A stretch of 64,000 bases of DNA from Paenalcaligenes niemegkensis (GTDB taxonomy: Bacteria; Pseudomonadota; Gammaproteobacteria; Burkholderiales; Burkholderiaceae_B): assembly GCF_022230885.1 (NCBI RefSeq), contig NZ_JAKGCT010000005.1, forward strand, positions 1 through 64,000, read 5' to 3'. Numbering within the stretch: position 1 is the stretch's first letter; each line of letters starts with the position of its first letter. The notes below the pieces were generated by a model that saw nothing but the letters and a program-made list of their open reading frames with translations, ran no database searches and was not told the origin of the DNA. A program made the translations under genes and the position numbers. This document shows positions 56,528 to 64,000 of this stretch, in pieces.

Positions 56528-57856
56528 CTACTCCTGCGACGAATCGGCGCGTTTCGTTCCAGGTGGGATGGCACGCGCCAGCACCCGGCGATGCCGATAT
56601 GGTTGATACTTCCCCAGGCTAGCCCTCCCGCCCGTCTTTTCGGCGGCACTTGGGGTATCCTGCAGATCTCTTTGCTCTTGGCCTCCTCCAACGAGTTCCT
56701 TGCGCAAACTCGCTACTCTCTCGGCAGCTTCCCGCACCGGGTTATCCTCGGCGTGAACATACCGCATGAACATGGTTGCCGTTTTATGCGCCGTCAACGC
56801 CATACCGATCTTGACCGAAACCCCGGAATTGGCAATGTCTGTCGCCGCTCGATGTCGAATACCGTGCGTGCCGACATGGGGAACCTCGGCACGCTCCAGA
56901 ATGCGCGTCCAGCCGTTCTTATAGGTTCCCTCTGACATTGGTTGGTCGCCGTCGAAGACGCTCGGGCATACGTAGGGCGACCCTTCAATGCGTGGGGCCG
57001 ACGAAAGAAGCTGATAAGCATCTTCACCCATGGGCTTAGACATCTTCCCCGTCTTACTGTCCGGCCACGCGATGCGGCGATTCTCAAAATCCACCCAGGC
57101 CCATTCCAACAGCCGAATCTCCGACATGCGAGCGGCAAATGAAAACTGCAGGCGGATGCCTAATGTCAACAAGGGATGTTCCAGGCCTTCTGCGTCAGCT
57201 CGATCCAGATACTCGTAGACGCGCACCAGCTCATCATCGGTGATAAATCGCGTTGTGCCTTTTTCGGGGTACATCGGAACATGACGGCAGGGGTTGGAAC
57301 CGTCCGGACGATAACCCCATACCTCTGCCATGTTCAGCATTTTGCGTAAGCAGGCGAACCCCCGATTTATCGTAGAGGGGATATGCGAGTGTCGCTGCAT
57401 CATGTCACTCACGTCGGCCCGTGTCAGATCCGGCACCTTGATGCGACCCAGGGTCGGTATGATGTAGCGGTTGATATGGTCCTGATAGGTGACAACGGTG
57501 CTCGGTTTATTGCGCGGCGTTGAGTATTCTTCGATGAATTTTTTGCATAGCTCTTGGATGGTAAGCGCTTGCCGTGCCGCCGCCTTCTCCGCACTCGGAT
57601 CATGTCCTTTGCGAATATCAGCAAACCAGTCTCGCGCGATGTCGCGAGCCTGTTCGACGGTCAACTCACCGAATTTTCCAATCGTGGGCTTTCGACGGTC
57701 TCCCGAATTAGTGCGATACTGAAGGGCAAATATCTTTCTGCCCTTAGTCGTGACTTTGCAATGAAAGCCCGGGACAAGGGTATCGCGCAGTTCATAATCT
57801 TTACCCTGCGGTACTGCGGTTTCTATAACGGTCTTGGTAAGCTTTAAGGTAGCCAT
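56528..57856 (-). CDS. int: Tyrosine integrase of the ICE
   Basis: 442-residue tyrosine recombinase of the P4/DUF4102 arm-binding class. N-terminal arm domain (VPGFHCKVTTKGRKIFALQYR), core-binding domain, then catalytic residues: Arg in ARMSEIRLLEW, His-x-x-Arg in GTHGIRHRAAT, His in AHKTATMF, and Tyr in FMRYVH. AGGAGG lies just before the ATG. It sits between the defence island and genes that look chromosomal, so one ICE end is expected just outside it. The other end is beyond the left edge, so the att repeat cannot be matched here. Confidence 0.92.
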   Translation of the reverse strand: MATLKLTKTVIETAVPQGKDYELRDTLVPGFHCKVTTKGRKIFALQYRTNSGDRRKPTIGKFGELTVEQARDIARDWFADIRKGHDPSAEKAAARQALTIQELCKKFIEEYSTPRNKPSTVVTYQDHINRYIIPTLGRIKVPDLTRADVSDMMQRHSHIPSTINRGFACLRKMLNMAEVWGYRPDGSNPCRHVPMYPEKGTTRFITDDELVRVYEYLDRADAEGLEHPLLTLGIRLQFSFAARMSEIRLLEWAWVDFENRRIAWPDSKTGKMSKPMGEDAYQLLSSAPRIEGSPYVCPSVFDGDQPMSEGTYKNGWTRILERAEVPHVGTHGIRHRAATDIANSGVSVKIGMALTAHKTATMFMRYVHAEDNPVREAAERVASLRKELVGGGQEQRDLQDTPSAAEKTGGRASLGKYQPYRHRRVLARAIPPGTKRADSSQE

Positions 57857-58066
57857 GACGCCTCCTGTCAGTGACGATTTCTAGGTGCCAAATAGGAGCC
57901 ACCGGAAGGTAAAACCCATCCAAAATCGTCTAATTGAAGCGTAAGACTAACCCGGGCAAACCCTCCGGAAAACCAAGCCCAGCAAGGCTTAGCGTGCTCC
58001 AGAGGATTTTATCTTCTCAAATTCCTTCATTCTCAAAATCCCCCGCCATGAGGCTAACTTCTAGGC
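57857..58066. other. Intergenic region holding the probable ICE end (attachment side)
   Basis: 210 bp between int and the GIY-YIG/DUF2075 gene. Contains GATTTT and AAAATC arms 24 bp apart (about 58011-58046), but no tRNA gene and no clear core repeat. Placing the att site here is inference from the integrase position. Confidence 0.35.
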
Positions 58067-60252
58067 TTAACTGATGACACACACAAACTCACCGATAACC
58101 CGGTAACGGTGTTCGTCCTCGTTACTAAGCTCAAGCGTGATGAGATTTGGATTAGTCGATCGAGGTTTCAAGCGAATTTGCTGGTGATGCCACCCGTCTT
58201 CAGTGTCAACTTTGATGCTTTCATATTCTTTGACGGTGTACCGAGAGCCTTCATCGCCATCTTGGATGTCAGCACATTCAACCAGCACGATTTTACCGTT
58301 TCGGCTCCCGCCTGGATTTAAACGGAAAAGGCAGGTGGCACCGTCAGGAATGATTTTATTCATTGACTCACCAACAACTTGGCACGCAAAAAGGTTTTTA
58401 CCCACTGTCACGCCTTGTGGCGCGGCAATCCATTTTTTTGTTCGGCGTGCTGAAGCTCGCTAAAACCACCTGCGGCGGCCTGTAAGTCGTAGAAAGGAAC
58501 GGCGTTGATGTAGGGTACTAGCTTGGCAACCGGTTTGGTGAACTTGCCGACAGCAGAATGGTGCATAGGGATATGCTGCTTCAGGTAATCGCGAAGATCA
58601 GCGTCGCAAGCGTAAACAAAAGTGCCTTTGATACCGCGCAACATAATGGTTCTGTAAATATTCAGTATGTATTGCTTCAGTTCGGCTGCGGTTTTTATTG
58701 TTTGCTTGCCGTTGCGGTCGAAATAGTTGTCTTTGTCGATGACGATTTGGTCGTTCACTTTATCGTAACGAATCTCTTTACCGAAAATGACGCCTGTGTA
58801 GTTAAGATCATAGCCTTGGGTGGTATGGATACAGCCAACTTCATGTTCGGCGTCTTGTGTATTGATCCAGTCGGTGCTGGTGCTATTCCAGCGTAGCCGA
58901 ACATTATCGATTTCAATGTCGTGCTGGCTTGTGTCTTTTTTTGACAGCCAGGGCCAGGCAAAGCCAGCGACCAGGCGCGCTAGGCCGTAGTGTTGATTCT
59001 TCAGGCCAATTTCCTTTACTAGCGCGGAAATGTCGTCAAACAGTAAAAACTCGTACTTGCTTGAACTGAATTTTTCATTGATTTCCAGACGGGTGTTCAG
59101 AAGTGCATCGATGAAACGCACATAGTGCTGACCTCCCTGGACACGAAACTGTGAAACCAGCGTCATTACTTTTGATTCAGGTGACGATTTGATTGCCTGA
59201 AAATCGGCGGCATTGGCATCAGACGGTTTGATAGATTGGTTTGGATCATAGAAAAACACGGCCTTATCGGCCTGCAGACTTACCCAGTCAACCTCGCTGC
59301 AGGTGTGTTTGTCTAGCCCAAGCGCCAGGCACGCCTTGTCAAATGCACCGTAGTATGCACCTAAGTTAATGCGCTTACGCAGCCTGTGCGATTCATCAAC
59401 CAGCACAATATCATAGCGCTGCTGTGCCAGCTCTGAAGGGCTGATGACCATATTTGGGTGCAGGCCGACCACATGTCTGAACGCTTTTTTCAAGGTGGCC
59501 CTGAATGAAGCCATCGGGACAACCAGCGCCATGCGCGGCTTTATGTAGGTTCGCTTGAATTGTGCTAGCAGGTCGCGCAGCTCACTTTCTTCTTCAGAAA
59601 ATTCGCGCAGGCTCAGGTCGGTATCATCGGAATGAATAAGTTTGAAAAGAAAGATAGCCAGAACTGACTTTCCGGTTCCTGCGCCTCCTTCTACCACAAG
59701 GTTTTTCATCCCTGGGTTCAGCAGTGCGCGCATTATTTCAATTAAGCCTTGCCGCTGGTCGAATGATAAGGATTTGTAGGGCGAGTACTTGAAGACATCG
59801 GAGTTGTCGATGGATTCGAGTGAGTGTTCTGCAACGCCTTGGGTTCGCAGTTTGTTCCAGGTTTCACGAAAGATTTGCGAGTAAAGTTCGTCTTTCTGAT
59901 AATAATTGTGGTCGACCAGACCCAGATTGCCATTCAGCAGGTCGAAGCAACCGTCGGCTGCCAAATATTTGATGAGCGCCGATTCAATATCCAGCGTCGC
60001 TGATTTGTTGAAGCGCTCACTGCTGATCAGGTGTACCGTAGTTAACGATTTCTTGTGTGTATGTTTTAGGTGTGTGCCTAGACGAGTGAGCGTGTCGGTG
60101 GTTTCGCCAACGTATGCACGGCGCGTAGCGCCATCGCTGAGTATATATACCAGCGGCCAATTACTGGTGGCGTAAGCGTTGGCTTTTATTCCCGCCAAAG
60201 TTTTGGCCGAAAATCCGTATCGGTTTACTTCGACAAGATGTGTCTGGCTCAT
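58067..60252 (-). CDS. GIY-YIG / DUF2075 helicase / S24 (LexA-like) protein (frame break at T7, 58433-58439)
   Basis: Repaired length 728 aa. N-terminus has a GIY-YIG nuclease pattern (VYILSDGATRRAYVGET). The middle is a DUF2075 SF1 helicase with Walker A VVEGGAGTGKSVLAI, VLVDESHRL and CIHTTQGYDLNY. The C-terminal 120 residues are an S24 peptidase: serine in QVVGESMNKIIPDG, lysine in YTVKEYES. Adding one A to the A7 run joins …AEQKKWIAAPQGVTVGKN…. Without it the S24 domain is a separate open frame. A self-cleaving helicase-nuclease switched on by DNA damage is a fair inference. Confidence 0.8.
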
Positions 60253-60569
60253 AATTCGGTGTATTTTTTGGCGCTGCCTTTGGCTTTGTTTATCGGGTAT
60301 TTTTCTTCGTTACGTTCAATTTTATCTAAGACGATTTTTTTAATGTCAAAACCGTAAGCATCAGATAGAAGCAGGGCGTAGGCCAGAACATCTGCCAGTT
60401 CTTCCTTTACTTTTTCGGTATCGGCAGTTTCGGGTGTTTTCCATAGAAAAGCTTCTAGCAGCTCACTTGCTTCGATGCTTAGGGCCACTGCCAAATCTTT
60501 AGGATTATGAAACTGTTGCCAGTCGCGATCATCACGAAACTGGCGCAATCTTTGTATGACTTGGTCCAT
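60249..60569 (-). CDS. MazG-like nucleotide pyrophosphohydrolase
   Basis: 106 residues: MDQVIQRLRQFRDDRDWQQFHN with metal-binding helices LSIEASELLEAFLW and KEELADVLAYALLL. Removes pyrophosphate from (d)NTPs, so nucleotide depletion or sanitation is likely. Start at 60569 has TAAGGA upstream; the open frame further upstream encodes unrelated receptor-like sequence. Its stop overlaps the start of the GIY-YIG/DUF2075 gene, indicating an operon. Confidence 0.8.
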   Translation of the reverse strand: MDQVIQRLRQFRDDRDWQQFHNPKDLAVALSIEASELLEAFLWKTPETADTEKVKEELADVLAYALLLSDAYGFDIKKIVLDKIERNEEKYPINKAKGSAKKYTEL

Positions 60570-60654
60570 TTCCTTAGCCTGTTCAGGTTTAACTTGTTGG
60601 AAATGATAGTAACTTGCCCCGATGAAAGTTGCACACCCTCCCCAGGCTGGGGCG

Positions 60655-60800
60655 ATGCTATCGAGCTGTTCTGGATCGCCACCACGAATGAGAATGTTTT
60701 TCCATTCCTGAAGTTGAGCCTTGAAGGTTACCTGAGAGGATCGGGCCAGGTGGACTGCGTGTTCGAAATCCGCCGCTTTCTTTAAATTTGCCCTCCCCAT
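60655..60800 (-). pseudogene. Methyl-accepting chemotaxis protein fragment
   Basis: A 48-codon stretch FEHAVHLARSSQVTFKAQLQ EWKNILIRGGDPEQLDS is typical of the sensory/linker part of MCP receptors, but no other MCP sequence flanks it. It sits between the kinase gene end and the MazG gene. It looks like a remnant of an older gene disrupted when the MazG/DUF2075 pair arrived. Confidence 0.6.
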
Positions 60801-60803
60801 TTT

Positions 60804-62120
60804 CTAGGCAGGGGAAAGTAGCTTCTCGAACACGGACTCAGATCCCATTTGGCCGCCTTTGAGCATAATCTCTATTCCTGACAGATGTGGCAGATCGGAG
60901 TGTATGCGACACAGCGCTGTGCCGGGATCTATTTGGCCGATATAAGACAAGCCCCACACGTCTAGGGCCTTAAGGGCCAGACTGGAGGTATCTCCGCCTG
61001 CGACGCCGACCCGGGACAAATTGCTATGTTCTAGAACGCGCGATAGGAACTGGCCGCAAGCCTCGGCCAGAACGGAAGCAGCGATAGGACGGTTTTGATC
61101 CGATTCGCTGGAGACATACGCTAGTACGTTTTTACCCTGCGATAAGCCGTTTAATACTTGAGCGAGCAGTGCATCATGCGCAGCATGATTTCCATAGCTT
61201 AGAACAGAGGCATCCAGCGGTATGTGTTGGTAGGAGGTGGCCATCCTGATTTGGCGAGCCGTTACCGGTGAGCGACTGCCCGACAGGATGAAGACGGGGT
61301 CATGGGCTTTGTTTATAGCTGTCTTGAGTTGTTGGGTGCCTGGACAGGATTCTTTCCAGTGAGCAATCAGAGCTTGGGCGACACTGCTGGGCCCCACCGC
61401 AAGCAGCGGTTCCCGGTAGGCCCGCTGCCAGATCGCCTTGCCTACAATCTTCAAATGCTCTGCTTGCCCTACGTCAAACAGCACACCGTCTGTGTTATTG
61501 CTTATCGTGCGATCAAGAGCGGCATCGAACTCGGCTTCTGTCAGCTTATAGCAGGGAAATTCGATCAGTCCGAGCTTTTTTAGTCCTTGCTCAGCCAGAT
61601 GCAGGCGTAAATCGGCCTCGTGCATAGGGGTTACCGGATGATGGCTCATGGTGGGGTGGCGATCAAGACGATATGCCGCACCGCCGGTTTGGAAGGCGGC
61701 AAACACGTTACCGAATACGCAGTAGCGACCCAGATTAGGCTGTCCACCAACGATTGGCACGAATGGCGAAAGGTCTAACTGCTCCTTCAGTATCTGAACG
61801 GCTCTTCCGATGCTGCCAGTTGATGGTGAACTATCGAAGGTGGAGCAAGTTTTGTAGTGTGTGACGGTTGCTGCGACTTGATTAAGAAACAGTCCTGTAG
61901 CGATCAGCTCTGCTGTTTGCTGTGGCTCGCTCATGGAGCGTGCGGCGCCTGCGATACCCAGACAGTCAAGCGGGCCTGCATCAGCTAGTTGTTTGCGGTT
62001 AGGGATGCGCACGAAAAGCATGGCCCGATAACCTGCGCATGCAATTGTTGATAAGGTATCTGTGGCGCCAGTGAAGTCGTCGCCATAAAAGGCCAGTTTC
62101 GTCTTATGGGACGTGATCAT
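60804..62120 (-). CDS. DUF1537 four-carbon acid-sugar kinase
   Basis: About 438 residues. N-terminal motif KLAFYGDDFTGATDTL is diagnostic for the four-carbon acid sugar kinase family. The nucleotide-binding domain has VGVAGGDTSSLALKALDVWG and IMLKGGQMGSE. Phosphorylates an acid sugar such as 3-oxo-isoapionate or a tetronate. In the sequence as given it is in frame with the upstream RuBisCO-like protein, but an ATG at 62120 fits the family start. The fusion probably comes from a missing base at 62134-62139. Confidence 0.85.
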   Translation of the reverse strand: MITSHKTKLAFYGDDFTGATDTLSTIACAGYRAMLFVRIPNRKQLADAGPLDCLGIAGAARSMSEPQQTAELIATGLFLNQVAATVTHYKTCSTFDSSPSTGSIGRAVQILKEQLDLSPFVPIVGGQPNLGRYCVFGNVFAAFQTGGAAYRLDRHPTMSHHPVTPMHEADLRLHLAEQGLKKLGLIEFPCYKLTEAEFDAALDRTISNNTDGVLFDVGQAEHLKIVGKAIWQRAYREPLLAVGPSSVAQALIAHWKESCPGTQQLKTAINKAHDPVFILSGSRSPVTARQIRMATSYQHIPLDASVLSYGNHAAHDALLAQVLNGLSQGKNVLAYVSSESDQNRPIAASVLAEACGQFLSRVLEHSNLSRVGVAGGDTSSLALKALDVWGLSYIGQIDPGTALCRIHSDLPHLSGIEIMLKGGQMGSESVFEKLLSPA

Positions 62121-62121
62121 G

Positions 62122-63389
62122 CTATCTGCCGCCAAAAAATCCAGTGCACGGCGCAGTTCCGGAGCCTGCTTGGCGTGGTCGGCCAACGATACGCCGCTAC
62201 GTACCGCGCTCCATGCTTGACGCAGGCTGCTGACTCCAGCGGCCGGCCCATCCGGGTGCGCCAAAATGCCTCCTCCAGACATGAACAGCAAGTCGTCACT
62301 ACCTACCGCCTCAAATGTGGCCGGTACGGTACCCGCCCACTGCCCGGAGGAAAATGCCGGCATGACCTGATCGTCCAGCCCGTCTGTCAGTGAGGAAAGG
62401 CAGTCGCGTGCCGATGCTACGACTTCTTCATCGCTCTGAGCGAATTTGCCCTGCAGGCCATGGACATGCATATGATCCACTCCCGTCAGACGCCACATGG
62501 CCTGATAAGCCTGGAACGAAATGCCCAGCAGAGGGTGGCGGGACATGGCTCCATAGCCATTGCGATGTCCATGTAAAACCAGCGATGTACTACGGCGTAA
62601 GGTCTGGATAGCCGCATAACCGCAATAATTAAGACTGACCATGGCGCAATTGCCGCCTTCGCGCTGAATAAGATCGGCGTGACGACGCATTGCATCTGTT
62701 TCGTCAGTAATGTTGAAGGCGACCATGACAGTTTTGCCAGTGCGCTGCTGATGCTCTCGCACAACGGCCATCACAGCCGACACACGCTCGCCAAGAGGCG
62801 CATGCGCCGGGTTGGCGCATACCTCGTCGTCTTTAATAAAATCCACGCCTGCTTGGCATAGCTGCGCCACCAGTTCAGCGGTTTGCGCTGGAGAAAGCCC
62901 GACATTGGGTTTAATGATGGTTCCTAGCAAGGGGCCTTCGTTGACCCCTGTCAGTTGCCGGGTGCCAGCCACGCCATATTGAGGTGTATCAAAACATTTG
63001 CGATACGCGGCAGGCAAATGCAAGGTGTCCAGGCGTAGTGCGGTGGTTTCTCCCAGATCGTACAAATTACCCGCCACGGTAGCCGCCAACGTAGGTAGAT
63101 TAGCGCCTATATTGTCTACTGGAAATGAAATGTGTACCCGAACACGATGCCATGGCCCCTTGGTGCCCTGCCGTTCCAGCCAGGCATTGGGTAATGTGGG
63201 CTGATTTGCCTGGCCCAGGATCTCAACCTGCTCTACGATCGCGCGAGCCCGCTCACGCAGTTCGTCCGTCTCTCCCTGTACGCGCGTGAAGGTGCCGCAT
63301 GATTGCTCGCCGGCCATCACTTCGGCAACCCTAGCTGGGTCCAGGGGTGTTTCAATAAGATAGGTTGCGTGAAAACGTTCTGGGTTCAT
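62122..63389 (-). CDS. RuBisCO-like protein (RLP)
   Basis: About 422 aa if the A6/T6 run at 62134-62139 is one base short, giving an end …ALDFFGGR and stop at 62122, one base before the kinase start. Family residues are seen: GTIIKPNVGLSP, VDFIKDDEVC (the carbamylated-lysine KDDE), HGHRNGYG and FMSGGGILAHPDGPAAG. RLPs of this type act on acid-sugar phosphates (transcarboxylase/hydrolase or decarboxylase in isoapionate-like pathways). Its neighbours, a DUF1537 kinase and a VOC protein, agree with such catabolism. Confidence 0.85.
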
Positions 63390-63440
63390 GGCAGCACAAT
63401 AAAGGGTGAGGAAGCGACGGTTAGAAGATATCAGTGTGAT

Positions 63441-63980
63441 TTAAAGCGTACTTAGGTCAGGAAAAGCGCGTACAGGATCGCGGCCGTCCCAGTGTTCGGA
63501 TTCGTTCCGGATCAGGTCAAACAGTTTCCCCTTGGGTCCGGCAACCTCGGATAGCTCGATGACGGTTCCTGGATGATATTCGGTGTCGAAATAGACAAAA
63601 CGACCCCGATCGCCCACCTCCCCGCTCATAACTGCCTTGAAGCCCTGCGCGGTCAACTGGGCAAGGTTATCGTCGTAGTTTTCCGTCCAGTAAGCGACAT
63701 GCTGCAGCCCGGTATGCCCGGCTTGCAGAAAGTCACGATACATGGAAGGAACATCGTTGCGGCATTGGATCAGCTCGACCTGAACAAAGCCTGAATTGGC
63801 CAAGGCCACAGAATTGTGCGGCTCGTAGGTTTCACCCCGGTACCGGTAGTTTTCAATGGGTACTTTGGGGTTGTAATACCAGGGGCCGACACCGAGCGTG
63901 TTGCTCCAGTACTCCATGGCGGCCTCGATGTCATTAACCACATAGCCTAACTGACGAATTTCACCAAAAAACTTACTCAT
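63441..63980 (-). CDS. VOC-family (glyoxalase-like) protein
   Basis: 179 residues with two vicinal-oxygen-chelate half domains: IRQLGYVVNDIEAAMEYWSNTLGVGPW and TGLQHVAYWTENYDDNLAQL… YHPGTVIELSE. Metal-ligand His/Glu candidates are present (HVAYW, ELSE). Probably an isomerase, lyase or dioxygenase in the same acid-sugar locus; substrate unknown. AGGAAC precedes the start. Complete, 20 bases before the window edge. Confidence 0.85.
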   Translation of the reverse strand: MSKFFGEIRQLGYVVNDIEAAMEYWSNTLGVGPWYYNPKVPIENYRYRGETYEPHNSVALANSGFVQVELIQCRNDVPSMYRDFLQAGHTGLQHVAYWTENYDDNLAQLTAQGFKAVMSGEVGDRGRFVYFDTEYHPGTVIELSEVAGPKGKLFDLIRNESEHWDGRDPVRAFPDLSTL

Positions 63981-64000
63981 TCCTGTTCCTATAGATTATT

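Noticed and set aside
57857..58066. tRNA gene or clear att core next to the integrase
   Set aside because: No cloverleaf-like sequence or tRNA 3' end seen, and the other ICE end is outside the window.
1..64000. CRISPR array
   Set aside because: No regularly spaced 24-40 bp repeats with unique spacers; only short iterons at 20041-20105.

Overview
The window carries most of a Tn4371-family integrative and conjugative element (ICE) from a betaproteobacterium, probably Burkholderiales/Alcaligenaceae. Three things point that way: GC-rich codon use, a DUF4148-type periplasmic protein, and the gene order trbL-J-E-D-C-B / copG / traG ... rlxS / traF / DUF2840 / RHH / parA / repA / alpA-like / DUF2285 / DUF2958 / xre / DUF736 / radC ... 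int. The genus is inference. The left end of the element lies outside the window.

Layout. 1-8145 (minus): mating-pair formation genes (trb) and the coupling protein traG. 8379-15369: cargo between traG and rlxS, with an EexN-type lipoprotein, a LysR regulator, a tandem-repeat DUF4148 protein and a tripartite MFS efflux pump under a divergent TetR repressor with two matching palindromic operators. 15403-22844: relaxase, TraF peptidase, partition and replication genes, with putative iterons between repA and parA, and ICE regulators. 23.1-27.9 kb: xre, a DUF736 gene cut at its 5' end beside an inserted RES-domain toxin-like gene, radC, and a large HTH protein. 27.97-56.1 kb: a dense defence island. 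In order it holds a catalytically dead long Argonaute with a PD-(D/E)XK nuclease, Gabija (gajAB), a C5-methyltransferase / McrB-like / DUF2357 nuclease / Vsr restriction-modification cluster with an RHH controller, a divergent DUF3883-HNH pair, a four-gene DISARM-like operon (UvrD-like helicase, DrmA, DrmB, NERD-helicase), a small zinc protein, a 1088-aa nuclease-TPR protein and an OLD-type ATPase remnant. 56.3-57.9 kb: AlpA-like regulator and tyrosine integrase. 58.1-64 kb: beyond the integrase, a GIY-YIG/DUF2075/S24 protein with a MazG-like enzyme next to a chemotaxis-receptor remnant, then acid-sugar catabolism genes (DUF1537 kinase, RuBisCO-like protein, VOC protein) that look chromosomal.

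Sequence quality. At least ten genes are open only if one base is added to a short run, mostly C5/G5 or A/T 5-7 tracts. The repaired lengths are whole codons and match known family sizes. I read these as homopolymer undercalls in an error-prone assembly rather than ten independent pseudogenes, and I give repaired gene spans. The apparent RuBisCO-like/kinase fusion is probably the same artefact.

The most interesting unit is the UvrD-DrmA-DrmB-NERD helicase operon at 43.0-51.7 kb. It resembles DISARM but lacks the phospholipase-D gene drmC and adds two SF1 helicases. A convergent DUF3883-HNH pair and a divergent zinc protein flank it.
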